Shown here: positions 6,617 to 15,240 of the stretch, one piece after another
How the letters are laid out: every line of letters begins with the position of its first letter
Numbering within the stretch: position 1 is the first letter of the stretch
Assembly (NCBI GenBank): GCA_018263575.1
Contig: JAANWX010000032.1
Coordinates: forward strand, 1 to 32,331
DNA: 32,331 nucleotides
Direction: 5' to 3'
Origin: Chloroflexota bacterium
GTDB taxonomy: Bacteria > Chloroflexota > Anaerolineae > Anaerolineales > UBA11858
Program-made: the position numbers and the translations under genes
The notes under the pieces: model-generated
Told to the model about the DNA's origin: nothing
Seen by the model: only the letters and a program-made list of their open reading frames with translations
The model's database searches: none

Positions 6617-8512
6617 ATGCCTATTGAAATAAAGCACCCCGTCCCCTCAGATATTGACATCGCTCATGCCGCCGAAAAATTACCCATCACCGAAATAGCA
6701 AAAAGTGTTGGCCTGTTGGATGATGAGCTAGAGCTTTACGGCAAATATAAAGCCAAGGTAAAGTTAGATGTCCTAGAACGCTTGAAAGATGCCCCCAATG
6801 GAAAATACATTGACGTGACGGCAATTACCCCCACACCTTTGGGTGAGGGGAAAACCGTGACCACCATTGGGGTGAGTCAGGGTCTTCATTATATTGGCGA
6901 GAAAGTCTTCACCTGCATTCGCCAGCCCAGCCAAGGACCGACCTTTGGGATCAAGGGTGGCGCGGCCGGTGGCGGCTATTCCCAGGTTGTACCGATGGAA
7001 GACTTCAACCTGCACCTGACGGGCGACATCCATGCCGTGGGTGCGGCCCACAACCTCTTAGCCGCAGCAATCGAAAACCGCATGGCCAAGGAATCCCGCT
7101 GGAGTACCGCTTTCTTAGCCAAAGCCCTTTGCCCAGATGGCGAATATACCGATTCCATGCGCAAACGCCTGGATAAACTGGGCATTGAATCTGAAAAACC
7201 CGCTGACTTAAGTGAAGATGATAAGGAACGCATGTTCCGCCTCAACATTGACCCCAGTTCAATTCAATGGCGGCGCGTAGTGGATGTCTCCGATGCGGCG
7301 CTGCGGGACATCACCGTTGGGAAGGGCGGCAATGGCCTGCCGCGCGAAACCGGCTATGACATTACGGTTGCTTCCGAAATTATGGCCGCGTTAGGGATGT
7401 GCAGCAGCTTGGCTGACCTCCGCGAGCGCATGGGTCGCATCATCATTGGCACCAACAAAACAGGCGGTAAACGTCAGGTAGATCGTCCGGTGATGCCCAT
7501 CACGGCTGAAGACCTGAACGTCTCCGGGGCCATGACTGTCTTGCTCAAAGATGCCATCAAACCTAACATGATGCAAACCTTGCCCGGCAGTCCCGCTTTC
7601 GTTCACACTGGACCGTTCGCCAACATTGCTCAGGGCAACAGCTCCATCATGGCTGATAAAATTGCCCTTAAATTAGTTGGAGAAGACGGCTATGTCGTCA
7701 CAGAATCCGGCTTTGGTGCTGACTGCGGCATGGAGAAATTCATGAACCTCAAGAGCCGCGTCAGTGGGTTGGTTCCCAACTGTGTGGTGATGGTTGCTAC
7801 CATACGCGCTCTCAAGATGCACGGCGGCGGCCCCAAAGTTGTGGCCGGTAAACCATTAGACAAGGCTTATACTAACGAGAACCTAGAGCTGTTAGAAGCT
7901 GGATTACCCAACTTGTTGCAGCACATTGAAAACGCTACCAAGTTCGGCGTGCCGGTTGTTGTAGCCATCAACCGCTTCACCACCGACACAGACGCTGAGG
8001 TTGCCTTGGTACGTGAACGCGCCAAAGAGACCGGAGCCTACGACGCTGTTGCCAGCGAAGTTTGGACTTATGGTGGCAAGGGTGGCGCTGACCTTGCCCG
8101 TGCTGTTGTCAAAGCCATTGAGGAAGAAGAGAATAACTTCAAATTTCTCTACGATGACGACATGTCAATCAAGGAAAAAATCGAGACCGTTGCCCGTGAA
8201 ATCTATCGAGCCGATGGTGTGGATTACTCCCCCGCGGCTGAGGCCAAGATCAAGCAATTCACCAAGATGGGATTGAGCCATCTGCCGCTCTGCATGGCGA
8301 AGACACATCTTTCGTTCTCCTCTGATGCATCGCTCAAGGGTGCCCCACGCGGCTTCCGCATGCCGATCACCGACGTGCGTGCCAGTGTAGGCGCAGGCTT
8401 CATCTTCCCGCTCTTGGGCACGATGAAGACCATGCCCGGCCTGCCCACCCGCCCGGTATACACCGATATTGATATTGACGTGGAAACTGGCGAGGTTGTA
8501 GGCTTGTCGTAG
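6617..8512 (+). CDS. fhs: Formate--tetrahydrofolate ligase (long type)
   Basis: The enzyme makes 10-formyl-THF from formate, ATP and THF. The P-loop-like TPLGEGKTVTTIG is near residue 74, followed by RQPSQGPTFGIKGGAAGGGY, LTGDIHA, the GYDITVASEIMA block and the C-terminal GAGFIFPLLGTM block. At 631 residues it is longer than the ~557-residue clostridial enzymes. The extra sequence after AAAIENRM (about residues 158-215, including RKRLDKLGI and NIDPSSIQWRRVVD) resembles the insertion in the synthetase domain of eukaryotic C1-THF synthase and other long bacterial forms. AAGGAG sits just before the ATG. The gene lies between folD and the formate dehydrogenase genes, as expected for a formate-to-methylene-THF route. 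Confidence 0.96.
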   Translation: MPIEIKHPVPSDIDIAHAAEKLPITEIAKSVGLLDDELELYGKYKAKVKLDVLERLKDAPNGKYIDVTAITPTPLGEGKTVTTIGVSQGLHYIGEKVFTCIRQPSQGPTFGIKGGAAGGGYSQVVPMEDFNLHLTGDIHAVGAAHNLLAAAIENRMAKESRWSTAFLAKALCPDGEYTDSMRKRLDKLGIESEKPADLSEDDKERMFRLNIDPSSIQWRRVVDVSDAALRDITVGKGGNGLPRETGYDITVASEIMAALGMCSSLADLRERMGRIIIGTNKTGGKRQVDRPVMPITAEDLNVSGAMTVLLKDAIKPNMMQTLPGSPAFVHTGPFANIAQGNSSIMADKIALKLVGEDGYVVTESGFGADCGMEKFMNLKSRVSGLVPNCVVMVATIRALKMHGGGPKVVAGKPLDKAYTNENLELLEAGLPNLLQHIENATKFGVPVVVAINRFTTDTDAEVALVRERAKETGAYDAVASEVWTYGGKGGADLARAVVKAIEEEENNFKFLYDDDMSIKEKIETVAREIYRADGVDYSPAAEAKIKQFTKMGLSHLPLCMAKTHLSFSSDASLKGAPRGFRMPITDVRASVGAGFIFPLLGTMKTMPGLPTRPVYTDIDIDVETGEVVGLS

Positions 8513-8543
8513 TCTTAGCTGCAGCTCACGTAACCGAGTTCAG

Positions 8544-8582
8544 AAGGGTGGCTGTTGCATATGGTAATAGCCACCCTTTTCT
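8544..8582 (+). terminator. Intrinsic terminator after fhs
   Basis: AAGGGTGGCT at 8544-8553 pairs perfectly with AGCCACCCTT at 8569-8578 around a 15-base loop, and TTCTCTT follows. It lies 31 bases after the fhs stop and 30 before fdhD, so fdhD is probably transcribed separately or by read-through. Confidence 0.75.
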
Positions 8583-8611
8583 CTTAGTTATCAGTAGATT
8601 TAGGCTTTCCC

Positions 8612-9397
8612 ATGGGAAAATCAGGAGCCGTCGACATTCGCTGGCATCAATATCGGGCCACATGGGAAGCTGTGGATGGCGAGATTATCGAGGAATCTCT
8701 CATCACTATCTATGTCAATGGGATAGAGATCGCCGCTCTAATGGGAACTCCCCTCCATTTGGATTGGTTGGCCTTAGGCTTCTTGAAAAATGAAGGTTTG
8801 ATTGAAACCCCAAAGGTAGTAGAGAGTCTTTGGGTCACACAAGATAGATGCTGCGTGGATGTGTGGCTCTCCCATGAGGTCCAAAAACCCAAACGGGTGA
8901 TCATTACCTCCGGCTGTGGGGGCGGCCTCACCTTTGATGATCCCTCCCTGGGCATCGAGCCGATCCGTTCCTCGTTGCGGGTTGAGCCGGAACAGATCCT
9001 GGACATGTTCAACTCCCTCCAATCTTCAGAGAGCCTATACGCTCGGGCACGCGGCGTGCATGCTTCTGGGCTGATGGATGCGGAAGAGGATCAGCTTCTG
9101 GCGGTTGCCGAAGACGTTGGCCGGCATAACAGTATTGACAAAGTGCATGGGGCTTGCCTGCAGGCAGGGATTGAAACGCGCGGGCGTGTACTTTTGACCA
9201 CCGGTCGGATCTCCTCCGAAATGCTGCGCAAGGGAGCAGTGATGGGGTGCCCCATTGTCGCCTCCCGCACCTCGCCAACTTCCCTTTCCATGGAGATGGC
9301 CCAAGCCTGGAACATTACCCTGGTTGGCTACGTCCGCGGCGGCGGGATGCAGGTCTATACGCACCCAGAAAGATTGGGGTACAAAAGTGAGACGTGA
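8612..9397 (+). CDS. fdhD: Formate dehydrogenase accessory sulfurtransferase FdhD
   Basis: FdhD passes sulfur from a cysteine desulfurase to the molybdenum/tungsten bis-MGD cofactor before it is inserted into formate dehydrogenase. The 261 residues show the family's N-terminal EESLITIYVNG, MGTPLHLDWLALGFL, the cysteine loop TSGCGGG, SGLMDAEEDQLLAVAEDVGRHN, LLTTGRISSEM and TSPTSLSMEMAQ. E. coli FdhD has a CxxC in the loop; here only the first Cys remains (CGGG). As I remember, this single-Cys form also occurs in other anaerobes. No strong ribosome site precedes the ATG at 8612. It stands just upstream of the formate dehydrogenase operon it should serve. Confidence 0.93.
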   Translation: MGKSGAVDIRWHQYRATWEAVDGEIIEESLITIYVNGIEIAALMGTPLHLDWLALGFLKNEGLIETPKVVESLWVTQDRCCVDVWLSHEVQKPKRVIITSGCGGGLTFDDPSLGIEPIRSSLRVEPEQILDMFNSLQSSESLYARARGVHASGLMDAEEDQLLAVAEDVGRHNSIDKVHGACLQAGIETRGRVLLTTGRISSEMLRKGAVMGCPIVASRTSPTSLSMEMAQAWNITLVGYVRGGGMQVYTHPERLGYKSET

Positions 9398-9536
9398 TGA
9401 GTAAAACCTAAAGAGTAACCAAGCGAATCTGATTTGCTGCTGTCTCGCAGAATCCACCTCCACGGATTAGAATCAATGAGCACCAAAATCGATGCGGGCC
9501 GGTTTTGCAACACAGAGTTGATTTCCAATCGATTTA

Positions 9537-9630
9537 TTACTTCGTCATTTCATTACTCATCACTCATCGCTCATTAATCATCACTCATCACTCATCACTC
9601 TTTACTCTTTACTTATCATTCATCACCTCA
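9537..9630. repeat. ACTCATCACTCATCGCTC word array, leader of the formate dehydrogenase operon
   Basis: From 9537 to 9630 nearly every 7-8 bases carry a form of TCATCAC, TTACTCA or TTACTCT. It stops directly before AAGGAG at 9632-9637. Shorter traces lie at 9394-9420 (GTGATGAGTAAAACC, AGAGTAACC). The 245-bp gap from fdhD holds no other gene that I can see. Confidence 0.7.
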
Positions 9631-9642
9631 CAAGGAGCCATC

Positions 9643-10107
9643 ATGGACAAAGCATTAGAAACTATTTTTTCGCAATTTGAAGGAAAACGGGAAGAAATCA
9701 TCCCCATTTTGCAGAAAGTACAAGAAGAATATACCTACCTTCCTGAACATTTAATGGAAGAAATTGCTGATTTTACTCATGTTCCAGGAAGTGATATTTA
9801 TGGCGTAGCCACTTTCTACGCTCAATTTCGATTTACTCCAACTGGAGATAAAATTGTTTCAGTATGTAGAGGAACAGCTTGCCACGTTCGGGGAGCGCCA
9901 GCTATTTACGAAGAGATAACTGACCAGTTGGGTCTCGAGGGGGAGGGAACCACAGAAGATCAAAAATATACGGTGGAAACTGTGGCTTGTGTTGGCTGTT
10001 GCGCCTTGGCGCCGGTTATTACCATCAATGAAGAAGTGCATGGTGACCTAACCAAGAAAAAAGTGCGCAAGCTCTTGAAAAAAGAAGGGAGGAAGAATGG
10101 AAGATAA
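9643..10107 (+). CDS. NuoE/HndA-like [2Fe-2S] subunit of formate dehydrogenase complex
   Basis: This 154-residue thioredoxin-fold ferredoxin subunit carries one [2Fe-2S] cluster. The ligands are in CRGTACHVRG and CVGCC, giving the family pattern C-x4-C then C-x3-C. The helical N-terminal half (QKVQEEYTYLPEHLMEEIA, PGSDIYGVATFYAQF) is typical of NuoE, HndA and HydC. The start is the ATG at 9643, with AAGGAG 5 bases before it; reading from 9505 would translate the repeat array. Its stop overlaps the next start by 11 bases, so the two are translationally coupled. It probably relays electrons between the NuoF-like flavoprotein and the catalytic subunit. With this context it is part of a soluble NAD(P)-linked formate dehydrogenase rather than complex I. 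Confidence 0.92.
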   Translation: MDKALETIFSQFEGKREEIIPILQKVQEEYTYLPEHLMEEIADFTHVPGSDIYGVATFYAQFRFTPTGDKIVSVCRGTACHVRGAPAIYEEITDQLGLEGEGTTEDQKYTVETVACVGCCALAPVITINEEVHGDLTKKKVRKLLKKEGRKNGR

Positions 10108-11929
10108 AAAACGTACTATTCTTATCTGTCGAGGCACAGGCTGTGAATCTGCGAAATCGCCCCAAATTCAGGCGGCGCTCGAAGAAAAGGTTCAAGGCTT
10201 GAATGTTGAAGTTAAATTCACAGGTTGTCACGGTATGTGCCAACAGGGACCTATTGTTGTTGTCGAGCCAGAAGACATCTTCTATGCTCATGTCAAACTT
10301 CGGGATGTCCCTAAAATTGTAGAATCACATATTAAAAATGATGAGGTTGTTGAGCGTTTGGTCTATGAAGACCCAACCACCAAGGAAAAAATTCCTACAT
10401 ACCACGATATACCTTTTTATAAACGACAAAAGCGATTGGTCTTGCGTAATTGTGGGCAAATTGACCCTGAAAACATAGATGATGCCCTTGCTCGTGATAG
10501 TTATGCCGGGCTGGGCGAAGCCTTGAAGATGGAACCGGTCGAAATCGTTGCGGAAGTCAAAAAATCAGGCTTGCGTGGACGTGGCGGCGGAGGCTTTCCG
10601 ACAGGGCTGAAGTGGGAGTTTACCCAGAAAGCAGCAGGCGATGTCAAATATGTGCTTTGCAACGCCGACGAAGGTGATCCCGGAGCTTTCATGGATCGTT
10701 CAGTCTTGGAGGGTGACCCTCACGCGGTTTTAGAGGGCATGATCATCGCCGGATTTGCCATTAGCGCCAAACAGGGCTATATTTATTGCCGTGCCGAATA
10801 TCCTTTGGCAATTAAGAGGTTGCAAATTGCCATCGAGCAAGCCAGAGAGCACGGCTATCTTGGCAAGGACATCCTGGGCAGTGGTTTTGATTTTGATATC
10901 GAAATCTTCCACGGCGCAGGCGCTTTTGTGTGTGGTGAGGAAACGGCCCTGATCACCTCTATTGAAGGTAATCGCGGTATGCCCCGCAACCGGCCTCCCT
11001 ACCCAGCCAACGAGGGATTGTACGGAAAACCCACCTTGCTCAACAACGTAAAAACTTACGCCAATATTCCCCTGATTATCACGAATGGTTCGGGCTGGTT
11101 TGCAGATATTGGTACCGAGAACAGTAAAGGGACAGCCGTTTTTGCCCTTACCGGAAAGATTGCCAATAGTGGGTTGATAGAAGTTCCCATGGGCGTCACC
11201 CTACGAGAGATCATTTATGACATTGGGGGTGGCATTTTAGACAGCAAGGAATTCAAAGCTGTTCAAACAGGTGGTCCTTCGGGGGGATGTTTGCCGGAAT
11301 CGTTCCTGGATACCCCTGTGGACTATGACTCATTGATAGAAGCCGGCTCGATGATGGGGTCAGGTGGTATGGTCGTCATGGATGAAGACACCTGTATGGT
11401 CGACGTTGCTCGTTATTTCTTGGACTTCACAGAAAAGGAATCGTGCGGAAAATGCGTCCCATGCCGAATCGGAACCAAACAAATGCTGACCATCTTAGAA
11501 GATATTGTTGAAGGACGCGGCAAACCTGGTGACATTGATCGCTTGGAAGAATTGGCTCATGGTATCAAAATCGGATCCTTGTGTGGCCTGGGACAAACAG
11601 CCCCGAACCCTGTTTTGACGACTATCCGCTATTTCCGAGATGAGTACGAAGCTCACATTTATGATAACGCTTGCCCGGCGAAACAGTGTAAAGAATTCAT
11701 CTCCTACCACATTGTAGACTCCTGCATAGGATGTGGTCTTTGCCGCCGGAATTGCCCGGTTGACGCCATTACTGGTGAACAAAAAGAACTTCACCACATC
11801 GACCAAGAGCTTTGCATTCAATGCGGTGAATGTTATGAAGTTTGCCCGCCGAAAGTCTTTTCCATAGAAATTCACACGGGAGAGAAATCAACAGAACCTG
11901 AACCAGTTTTGCAAGTCGTAACTGGATAG
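10097..11929 (+). CDS. NuoF/HndC/HydB-like NAD(P)H-binding flavoprotein subunit
   Basis: This 610-residue subunit binds FMN and NAD(P)H. Domain order: an N-terminal thioredoxin-like [2Fe-2S] domain, about residues 1-95 (CRGTGCESA; GCHGMCQQG); the NuoF core with GRGGGGFPTGLKWEF and GAFVCGEETALITSIEG; an SLBB domain; and the [4Fe-4S] helical region ESCGKCVPCRIGT ... GSLCGLGQ. It ends with two ferredoxin-type [4Fe-4S] motifs, CIGCGLCRRNCP and CIQCGECYEVCP. This layout is that of HndC/HydB and the beta subunits of NAD-linked or electron-bifurcating formate dehydrogenases and hydrogenases. The C-terminal ferredoxin clusters leave open a ferredoxin-linked or bifurcating mode (inference). It lies 17 bases before the catalytic gene. 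Confidence 0.94.
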   Translation: MEDKKRTILICRGTGCESAKSPQIQAALEEKVQGLNVEVKFTGCHGMCQQGPIVVVEPEDIFYAHVKLRDVPKIVESHIKNDEVVERLVYEDPTTKEKIPTYHDIPFYKRQKRLVLRNCGQIDPENIDDALARDSYAGLGEALKMEPVEIVAEVKKSGLRGRGGGGFPTGLKWEFTQKAAGDVKYVLCNADEGDPGAFMDRSVLEGDPHAVLEGMIIAGFAISAKQGYIYCRAEYPLAIKRLQIAIEQAREHGYLGKDILGSGFDFDIEIFHGAGAFVCGEETALITSIEGNRGMPRNRPPYPANEGLYGKPTLLNNVKTYANIPLIITNGSGWFADIGTENSKGTAVFALTGKIANSGLIEVPMGVTLREIIYDIGGGILDSKEFKAVQTGGPSGGCLPESFLDTPVDYDSLIEAGSMMGSGGMVVMDEDTCMVDVARYFLDFTEKESCGKCVPCRIGTKQMLTILEDIVEGRGKPGDIDRLEELAHGIKIGSLCGLGQTAPNPVLTTIRYFRDEYEAHIYDNACPAKQCKEFISYHIVDSCIGCGLCRRNCPVDAITGEQKELHHIDQELCIQCGECYEVCPPKVFSIEIHTGEKSTEPEPVLQVVTG

Positions 11930-11946
11930 CATTGGAGAAACCTTTT

Positions 11947-14613
11947 ATGGATCAATTTACATTTACTATCGATGGACAAACAATCACCGCCGAAGATGGC
12001 ATGTCCATAATGGACGCCGCTTTGGCGAACGATATTTACATCCCCTATCTTTGCCATCACCCTGACCTGGAACCTGTGGGGGCCTGCCGCCTGTGCGGCG
12101 TTGAGGTGGATGGCAGGCCGATGGTCATGTCGTGTATGACCCCCGCAAAAGAAGGCACTGACGTAAGAACCAACAGCCCGGCAATTTACCAGGCCCGCAA
12201 AGTGGCCATGGAATTGTTGATCATGGATCATGACATGGACTGCCTGGCCTGTGAAGCGGCTGATGATTGTGATCTTCTGAAAGTTTCGGCTTACCTGGGC
12301 ATACAACCGGAGCAATTAGAAGGTTTGCGCCCCCTGGGCAGACAACTTCCCATTGACGATTCGAATCCCTATTTCCAATTCGACCCCAACAAATGTATAC
12401 TTTGCGGGATTTGTGTTCGCACCTGCAACGAGATTGTCGGCTTAGGCGCGCTGGGCTACATCAACCGTGGGATCGAAACCGTCGTTGGCACCTTTGGCGA
12501 TAAAGGATTTGTCGATTCAATCTGTGAATCTTGCGGAGAATGTGTCGTTCGTTGCCCGGTAGGATCTCTGGCGCCAAAGAAACCGCAATTGGCCGCCCGA
12601 GAAATAAGTACCATTTGCGCCTACTGCGGCGTGGGATGCGGAATTCATTTCGGAGTCAGGGGAGACGAAATCGTCAGCACCCGAGCCGACCGGGAAAGCC
12701 CCGCCAACCGGGGCAGCCTGTGCGTCAAGGGACGCTATGGCTTCAACTTCATCAACCACCCCGACCGGCTAACCACGCCCCTCATCAAAAAAGACGGCCA
12801 ATTTGTGGAATCTTCCTGGGAAGAAGCCATCACCCTCGTAGCTGATAAACTCTCCAACTACCATGGCGAAGAATTCGCGGCCCTGACCTCAGCCAAATGC
12901 ACCAACGAAGATAATTACGTCGTGCAGAAATTCACCAGGGCGGTGATGGGAACCAACACCATTGACCATTGTGCCAGGCTTTGACACTCTCCTACTGTGG
13001 CCGGTCTGGTCACAACATTTGGCAGCGGCGCAATGACCAACTCCATCGCGGAAATCGATGACGCGGGAACCATTTTCGTCATTGGCTCGAACACTACCTC
13101 GGCGCACCCGGTGATTGGACAGCGCATGAGAAGGGCGGCTCGAAACGGGGCCACGATCATCGTTGCTAATCCCAAGGAAATCGACCTTGTGCGTTCCGCC
13201 TCCTACTTCATTCAGCACAAGCCCGGCTCGGACGTGGCCCTGCTGATGGGGATGGCACGCTACATCATCGAGAACGACTTACACGACAAGGAATTCATCG
13301 CCGAACGCTGCGAGAACTTCGAAGCCTTCGAAGAATCCTTAGCACCTTTCACGCCGGAATTCGTGGAAGAAATCACCGGTGTTTCCTGGGAAGAGATTGG
13401 CCAGGTGGCGCGGATTTATGCCACCAACCAACCCGCCTCCATCTTTTACGCCATGGGGATCACCCAGCACACCCACGGGACCGACAACGTGATGGCGACC
13501 GCCAACCTGGCCATGCTGACCGGCTCGGTCGGGAAACCCTCCACGGGCGTGAATCCCCTCCGGGGGCAGAACAACGTCCAAGGAGCCTGCGACCTGGGCG
13601 GCCTCCCTAACGTTTATCCGGGGTATCAGAAAGTGGAAGACCCGGCCATGAAAGAGAAATTCGAAAAGGCTTGGGGGCGTGAACTATCCGGCAAAAACGG
13701 ATTAACCCACACAGAAATTTTTGATGCTATTCATGATGGTACGGTCAAAGCGCTTTACATGGTCGGGGAAAATCCCGCCCTCACCGAAGCGGACGCCAAA
13801 CACGCGCAAAAGGCCCTTGACAAAGTGGACTTTTTGGTCAGCCAAGAAATTTTCCTCTCTGAAAGCGCCGAATACGCTGATGTCGTCTTCCCCGCGGCCT
13901 CATTCGCTGAAAAAGAAGGCACCTTTACCAACACCGAAAGGCGCGTCCAACGGGTTCGGCGCGTAATCCCCCCCAGGGGTAATTCCAAACCTGATTGGTG
14001 GATTGTGACTCAAATAGCCCAGGCGATGGGTGAGAAAGGTTTTGGGTACGAGACCCCTGATGATGTGATGGATGAGATCAACGCGGTCACGCCCATTTAC
14101 GGCGGAATCACCTACGAGCGCGTTGAGGAGATTGGCCTGCAATGGCCCTGCCCCGACGCGGATCATCCCGGAACGAAATATCTGCACAAGGGTGAATTTG
14201 CTCGCGGAAAAGGGCATTTTGTGCCGCTAGTCTACAAGCCCTCCGCGGAAATCACCGATGAGGAGTACCCCCTTATCTTGACGACCGACCGGAGCCTGTA
14301 CCACTTCCACAGCACCATGACCCGCCGCGATTACGGCCTAGAAGCTTTAGACAGTGAGGAATTGGTGAAGATCCACCCCACCGACGCGGAAACGTTGGGT
14401 GTCGAAAGTGGGGATTGGGTTGAAGTAAGCTCCCGGCGGGGGACGGTCAAAGCCCGCGCCCAGGTGACAGAAATTTGTCAACCGGGCCTGTGCTCCATGA
14501 CATTCCATTTCTTCGAAAGCCCCACCAACGAGATCACCAACCCCGCCCTTGACCCGATCGCCAAAATCCCGGAGACCAAAGTGGCGGCGGTGCGAGTCAA
14601 AAAGGTGAGTTGA
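11947..14613 (+). CDS. fdhA: Selenocysteine-containing formate dehydrogenase catalytic subunit (in-frame UGA)
   Basis: The gene encodes an 888-residue molybdo/tungsto-enzyme for formate/CO2 interconversion, with Sec at residue 346 encoded by TGA at 12982-12984. Reading through gives DHCARL-Sec-HSPTVAGL, the exact active-site context of FdhA/FdhF, where Sec or Cys ligates the metal and the next His aids catalysis. Upstream are NuoG-like domains: [2Fe-2S] (CHHPDLEPVGACRLC ... C), the His-Cys3 cluster (HDMDCLACEAADDC), two [4Fe-4S] motifs (CILCGICVRTC; CESCGECVVRCP) and the molybdo-domain cluster (CAYCGVGC). Downstream are GVNPLRGQNNVQGACD and the C-terminal cofactor-binding domain (DRSLYHFHSTMTRR). 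The ATG at 11947 has GGAG 9 bases upstream; a TTG at 11932 is the alternative. Automatic callers would split it into 11932-12984 and 12997-14613. The neighbours are its flavin and NuoE-like partners and fdhD. Confidence 0.95.
12982..13014 (+). promoter_or_regulatory. Bacterial SECIS element of fdhA
   Basis: The UGA (12982-12984) is followed 18 bases later by the loop GGTCT at 13003-13007. The loop is closed by TGTGGCC (12996-13002) and GGTCACA (13008-13014), seven pairs with one G-T wobble. The E. coli fdhF SECIS, as I recall it, has the same GGUCU apical sequence, which SelB recognises, at the same 18-base distance. Confidence 0.9.
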
Positions 14614-14628
14614 TGAACATTCCCTAAA

Positions 14629-14874
14629 GTGTTTTCGAGAACTTATTCGAAAAAGCTGCCGCATGATATTCAGCAAAGAGCTTACCGCAAACTTCGTATG
14701 CTGCATAACGCGATAACTATAGACGACCTGCGTACCCCCCCGGGAAATCGATTAGAAAAATTAGTTGGTGACAGAACGGGAGAATACAGTATTCGCATAA
14801 ATAAACAATGGCGAATTTGCTTCGAATGGGAAAATGGCGATGCTTATCGTGTTGAGATTATAGATTATCATTAA
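14629..14874 (+). pseudogene. HigB/RelE-like toxin, N-terminally short
   Basis: The reading from GTG at 14629 gives 81 residues, with SKKLPHDIQQRAYRKLRML, TPPGNRLEKLVGDRTGEYS and RINKQWRICFEWENGDAY, then VEIIDYH. This is clearly a HigB/RelE-family mRNA endonuclease (plasmid maintenance killer type). Family members usually start about 10 residues earlier with a first strand like 'MIKSFKDKETEKLF'. Here the in-frame upstream sequence reaches a TGA at 14614-14616, directly behind the fdhA stop, and there is no ribosome site before the GTG. I infer loss of the first strand, so activity is doubtful. A HigA-like antitoxin follows 18 bases later. Confidence 0.7.
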
Positions 14875-14892
14875 CATTAAGGTAAAATACAA

Positions 14893-15198
14893 ATGACAGA
14901 GATAAAATTAAACCCCGTTCATCCTGGTGAAGTGCTCTTAGAAGAATTCTTGAAGCCAATGAATTTGAGCCAAAACCGTTTAGCCATAAACCTTGGTGTG
15001 GACGCTCGTCGCATCAACGCTATTGTTCTTGGCAAAAGGAGAATCACCGCAGATACAGCTTTAAGATTATCTCGTTTTTTTGGAACTTCAGCTCAGTTTT
15101 GGATGGGGTTACAAAGTGATTACGACTAAGATGTGGCGGAGGATGAATTAGGAAACTGTTTGGAACAAGAAGTTCTCCAATACGAAATGGTTCGATAA
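14893..15198 (+). pseudogene. HigA-like antitoxin with premature stop
   Basis: From ATG 14893 there are 78 residues of an Xre-type HigA antitoxin (HPGEVLLEEFLKPMNLSQNR, GVDARRINAIVLGKRRITAD, RFFGTSAQFWMGLQSDYD), stopping at TAA 15127-15129. The same frame then continues DVAEDELGNCLEQEVLQYE and stops at 15196-15198. Family members read 'YDLDVAEDELG' here, so a single TTA(Leu)-to-TAA change would explain the stop. The helix-turn-helix is complete; the last ~23 residues are lost. It may still bind DNA. With the short toxin beside it the module looks decayed. Confidence 0.75.
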
Positions 15199-15240
15199 AA
15201 TAACTCTTGCTGGTTTCAGAATTTCAACACGGAGGTGTAA

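Noticed and set aside
9537-9630. CRISPR array
   Set aside because: Units are 7-8 bases with no constant repeat and no spacers, and no cas gene is present; the same applies to the other arrays.
12982-12984. fdhA as a frameshifted or nonsense-mutated pseudogene
   Set aside because: The TGA lies at the exact catalytic Sec/Cys position, both sides stay in the same frame, and a SECIS-like hairpin follows at the right distance.
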